A stretch of DNA of 64,000 nucleotides from Beroe forskalii. Taxonomy: Eukaryota; Ctenophora; Nuda; Beroida; Beroidae. A program made the translations under genes and the position numbers. The DNA lies in NCBI GenBank assembly GCA_011033025.1, contig WFMF01000480.1:62001-126000 (forward strand), written 5' to 3'. The notes below the pieces were generated by a model. That model was given only the letters and a program-made list of their open reading frames with translations, was not told the origin of the DNA and did no database searches. Of this stretch, positions 60,813 through 64,000 are shown one piece after another (the first letter of the stretch is position 1; each line of letters begins with the position of its first letter).

Positions 60813-61490
60813 GGAAAAGCCATATCATAAGCATTAAGCAATGCAGCAAAGTGTAATGATTTGTGGTCATGTTGCACAGGCCACTGACTCACGAAACATG
60901 AATCAAATCGAATTCAGAAATCATCAATATCCAATGGCAAATTGAATGAGTTGAGTATATTAATTCAGAAAGTAATTCAGTGATGAACAATCAATACAAT
61001 TTCACAATGTGATTCCATGGCCAAAAGTTGAATCCAATGCTCTACGTGCAAAATCTTCCATTCGACTAAAGTGCGCGTGATTAGGTATTGCTAATTCTTT
61101 GGAGTACATCGCCGCGATGGCCGAGTGGTCTAAGGTAACGAATTCAAGCGCAGTTATTGTGGGTTCGAATCAGTGCCGGGAAGACTTATTTACTGTAGTG
61201 ACAAATTTTACAATTTTGCCTCTGCTTCATGAAAAAGTCATTCTGAATTGTAATTACATCATAAAAGTCCGTCTGATGCTGCTTAAAGCCTTTCACAAAT
61301 ACATCAGTAGAAATTCTAATCTGGTTATCAAAAACTAAGACAAATACGACGCAAATAACGGACATCTTAACATTAGACTTAAACCAGCCACTTTTGCAAT
61401 AAAATTCAGTCGGCTAGCCACTAAAAATTCTAATGCCACTGGGTCAGCAAGCCTCTGAAAACACAATTTGTGAAAAATCACTTCAAAAGT
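60813..61490. other. Intergenic DNA between modules
   Basis: AT-rich. Holds only the degenerate tRNA-like sequence at 61111. Confidence 0.5.
61111..61178 (+). repeat. Degenerate tRNA-Leu/Ser-like sequence
   Basis: GCCGCGATGGCCGAGTGGTC resembles the 5' half of a class II tRNA (Leu/Ser). GTGGGTTCGAATCAGTG is a T arm with a broken 3' stem. The middle is too short for an anticodon arm plus a long variable arm, so this is a pseudogene or SINE head. Confidence 0.5.
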
Positions 61491-61821
61491 CTACTTCAAA
61501 GCTCACTCGGCGCTGCTACGCAGCACCTCGTTCGCAAAATTCAAATCGACCACAATTCAAATTTAATGAAAAAATTTTACCGCATCAAAAAACTCCGATC
61601 CGTTCAGCAGTTATTAATAGAGATCGCGCAACGTATAATCAAAACACCATTAACAGAAATGAGCGCGCGCGCAATTCTCCGTGCACGTGTCACCATGGTT
61701 ACCCGCACAAATCGTAATGCGCGCGCGTTCCGAAGATGTTTCCGCCGTTACGACAAACAAAAAAACAGAGAATGCGAAATTATATTAGAGACTAGAAGGC
61801 CCGTTGGGCCTACTAGGTCAC
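61491..61821. repeat. 60-63 kb module, copy 2 (M2)
   Basis: Same order as M1, without the upstream tRNA-like block. The terminal hairpin at 61792-61816 has one mismatch in the stem (CTAGAAGGCCC against GGGCCTACTAG). A 129-codon plus frame runs through it (Arg-rich, NARAFRRCFRRYDKQKN), longest here because the extra base of M1 is absent. Confidence 0.85.
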
Positions 61822-61901
61822 AAAAAAAGGCCACAGAAACGAAAACATTCTCACGTTGAGGAAAAATGATCAGTGGAATAGAGGTTTTGGCCTATAAACA
61901 T

Positions 61902-62137
61902 CCCATTTAGTAATAAGGACCATTATAGTTGCCGCCAATCACGTGATGTATCCACTGGTGATACACTCGGACGTACCTGTTTCGTAAAGAATGTAGCCAT
62001 TGTTCAGCACTATAATTGTTTGACCCAAAAAATAGATATTGGCCAAGGCAATGTGAAAAAGGTTTACAAAATTTAACTATTGTTTGAGAAATGATGTTGG
62101 AAATTGAATCAATATCACGATAAAACACTGAAAGCAA
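61902..62137 (-). pseudogene. 5' fragment of the retroelement, copy 2
   Basis: Nearly identical to 59774-60014, with several indels. It stops where the RT region would continue, so the copy is truncated. Together with the tRNA-like head and M3 it repeats the 59774-60812 arrangement over about 1 kb. Confidence 0.65.
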
Positions 62138-62195
62138 TTATGAAGCAACGAATATTCCTCTCGTATAGTTACACATTATTTACACGCTATATCAC

Positions 62196-62290
62196 GTCTC
62201 AGTGGCGTAGTGGTTAGCGCGTTCAATTTAATTATCTATCACCTTGATCTGTTGCGCAGCAGGTCACGGGTTCGAGCCCGACTATAGTCA
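62196..62290 (+). repeat. tRNA-derived SINE-like head, copy 2
   Basis: Matches 60071-60165. Here the T arm is CGGGTTCGAGCCCG, a perfect stem, so this copy is nearer to a functional B-box. Confidence 0.65.
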
Positions 62291-62619
62291 AATTTAAAAT
62301 TTTCATTTTCTTACCGTAACTTCAGTTTTCTGATAGCAAATAATGATCCTACAGCCTCATCAGTGCATCAGAAAGTTTTTAAACCATGTTCCAAAATTTT
62401 TTACTAACTCCAAAAACTTCTGGGAGCATATAAGGCGGTATAACTCAGCATTTGCGTTCGCTTCCTTTGGTGCACAGGCCACGCCACAAAAAGCATTAAA
62501 GGGAAAGAAAAAAAGAAACGCATTCAAAACAGGGCTCAGAAACGAAGATCTCGATACACGAAAGCTATCCAACTTATCGTACTTTTGACCATCAGAATTT
62601 CCAATAAGCACATAGATTT

Positions 62620-62916
62620 TCTACTGCAAAGCTCACTCGGCGCTGCTACGCAGCACCTCGTTCGCAAATTTCAAAAAATTTCTACCGCATCAAAAAACTC
62701 CGATTCGTTCAAAAGTTGTCCGAGATCGCGCAACGTAATCAAAACACCATTAACAGAAATGAGCGCGCGCGCAATTCTCCGTGCACGTGTCACCATGGTT
62801 ACCCGCACAAATCGTAAATGCGCGCGCGTTCCGAAGATGTTTCCGCCGTTACGTACAAACAGAAAAACAGAGGTTGCGAAATTATATAAGAGACTAGCAG
62901 GCCCGTTGGGCCTGCA
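62620..62916. repeat. 60-63 kb module, copy 3 (M3)
   Basis: Same module. The hairpin stem (62897-62915) is GCAGGCCC with GGGCCTGC, so the A-T pair of M1 is replaced by C-G on both sides. The Arg-rich frame is shifted by an additional base after GCACAAATCGTAA. Confidence 0.85.
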
Positions 62917-62923
62917 AATACAC

Positions 62924-63185
62924 AGCTCGCAAATTTCAACCAATTCAATTCAAATTTAATTAAAAATTTTTACCGCATCAAAAAACTCCGATCCGTTCAA
63001 AAGTTATTAATATTAGAGATAGCAACGTAATCAAAACACCATTAACAGAAATGAGCGCGCGCGCAATTCTCCGTGCACGTGTCACCATGGTTACCCGCAC
63101 AAATCGTAATGCGCGCGCGTTCCGAAGATGTTTCCGCCGTTACGACAAACAGAAAAACAGAGGTTGCGAAATTATATTAGAGATA
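62924..63185. repeat. 60-63 kb module, copy 4 (M4), truncated
   Basis: It starts at the CTCGCAAATTTCA part, directly after the M3 hairpin, so M3 and M4 are in tandem. It ends at ATTATATTAGAGATAATATT and lacks the hairpin. Confidence 0.8.
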
Positions 63186-63927
63186 ATATTCAAAATTAAA
63201 GTCACGAAATGCTTTGTCTCATCTAGTATCCAGAAAAATCCCGTTTCCATCCATAATAGTAAAACACTTCAATCCCTTATCCCGTCCAGAAATCAGTAAA
63301 ATCCCGTTTCACCCCAGAATTTGATGAAATTTCGAACCCTCAAAATCCCTAAAACTACCGTTATATTACGTAAACCCCCTGCAGACGACAGTACACAATG
63401 CGGCCGGTGCGGGGTGTTCCCAAGCAGATGAGATCGAGGAGTGTCCCTGGTAACACTGACATCACCACCACTCAACAGGTTCATACTTTCTTTTTCTGTC
63501 AAAAATTTCCGTGTGGTGCTCCCCATTTACCCCTGAAGCCATTTTTGACCCCAGCTCCCCCACTTGCCCACTTACGTTGTAAACCTTGTAAACCCTAACC
63601 TTTTTGCACTTTTCAGCAGCTAAACCACCAGCAGTCGACCGAGCCCGGTTCCCCGGTGGAGCTTAATACCGACATATTCGGATCTAACATGTGGGTACAG
63701 TGTTTTTGTGCGGATCAAGTTGACCTACTATAATTCTATATTTTAATTTAGTCAACTATTTAGTCTACTATTCGCCTGTTTTCACTTATGATTGTTTTTG
63801 AACTATTTTAAGTGTCAAATTTCTTAATCAAAATCGATTATTCATTTGCATCTTCATCAACGTTTAGAATCGTGATTTGGATTATTTTCTTGCATTAAAG
63901 CAGCCATTATCTTCATTGGCTATGTTA
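63186..63927. other. Intergenic DNA
   Basis: Repeated short phrases (ATCCCGTTTC, CCCGTCCAGAAATC) occur at 63237-63310. No gene is supported. Confidence 0.45.
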
Positions 63928-63931
63928 TTAA

Positions 63932-64000
63932 AGGGGCACTGAAGTTTAAAAATCGAAAATTTTGTTTTTCCATGATTTGCCCGGCAAACCTCTAGTTTTA
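63932..64000. mobile_element. piggyBac-like element, end only (runs off the window)
   Basis: TTAA at 63928-63931 is followed by AGGGGCACTGAAGTTTAAAA. The next ~60 bases match the right end of the element at 34622-36228 in inverse orientation with only one or two differences. The rest lies beyond 64000. Confidence 0.85.

Noticed and set aside
62350-62380. Hammerhead ribozyme core on the minus strand (CTGATGAG)
   Set aside because: No properly placed GAAA core or stem II follows, so the ribozyme fold is not supported.

Overview
This window looks like AT-rich nuclear DNA of an invertebrate animal, probably marine, although no intact gene allows a firm assignment. The reasons are the absence of dense open frames, abundant minisatellites and microsatellites, tRNA-derived repeats, DNA-transposon termini, and a decayed reverse transcriptase of a kind that is common in mollusc and cnidarian genomes. 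I found no protein-coding host gene that I can defend. The long open frames are by-products of stop-free tandem repeats.

Layout. 0-12 kb is AT-rich intergenic DNA with many copies of a small palindromic element carrying the CRE octamer TGACGTCA, a 71-bp-arm hairpin at 7.2-7.4 kb, and arrays at 7.9, 9.2 and 10.2 kb. 12.4-14.8 kb is a complete PIF/Harbinger-like non-autonomous transposon (34-bp terminal repeats, TAA duplication). 14.8-34 kb is intergenic DNA with a chain of minisatellites (14.8, 15.1, 16.9, 19.8, 21.2, 23.7, 28.3, 32.0 and 32.8 kb) and two foldback elements. 34.2-49.7 kb is a head-to-tail duplication of a roughly 5 kb unit whose right end is a 19-bp satellite. Unit A carries two transposons that unit B lacks: a TTAA-flanked piggyBac-like element and a G/C-run-ended element. 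B therefore preserves both empty sites. 49.7-53.8 kb is plain AT-rich DNA. 54.2-55.2 kb is a G-rich array. 56.4-58.3 kb contains clusters of 16-bp palindromes. 58.4-63.2 kb contains a broken minus-strand reverse transcriptase, a repeated upstream block with a tRNA-like head, and four copies of a 260-340 bp module. The window ends inside another copy of the piggyBac-like family.

The parts do not form a pathway. The most unusual signal is the dispersed family of ~70-bp foldbacks with the CRE octamer. Second are the 60-63 kb modules, whose terminal hairpin shows a paired base change between copies, and a promoter-like motif cluster that is unchanged in both duplicated units.
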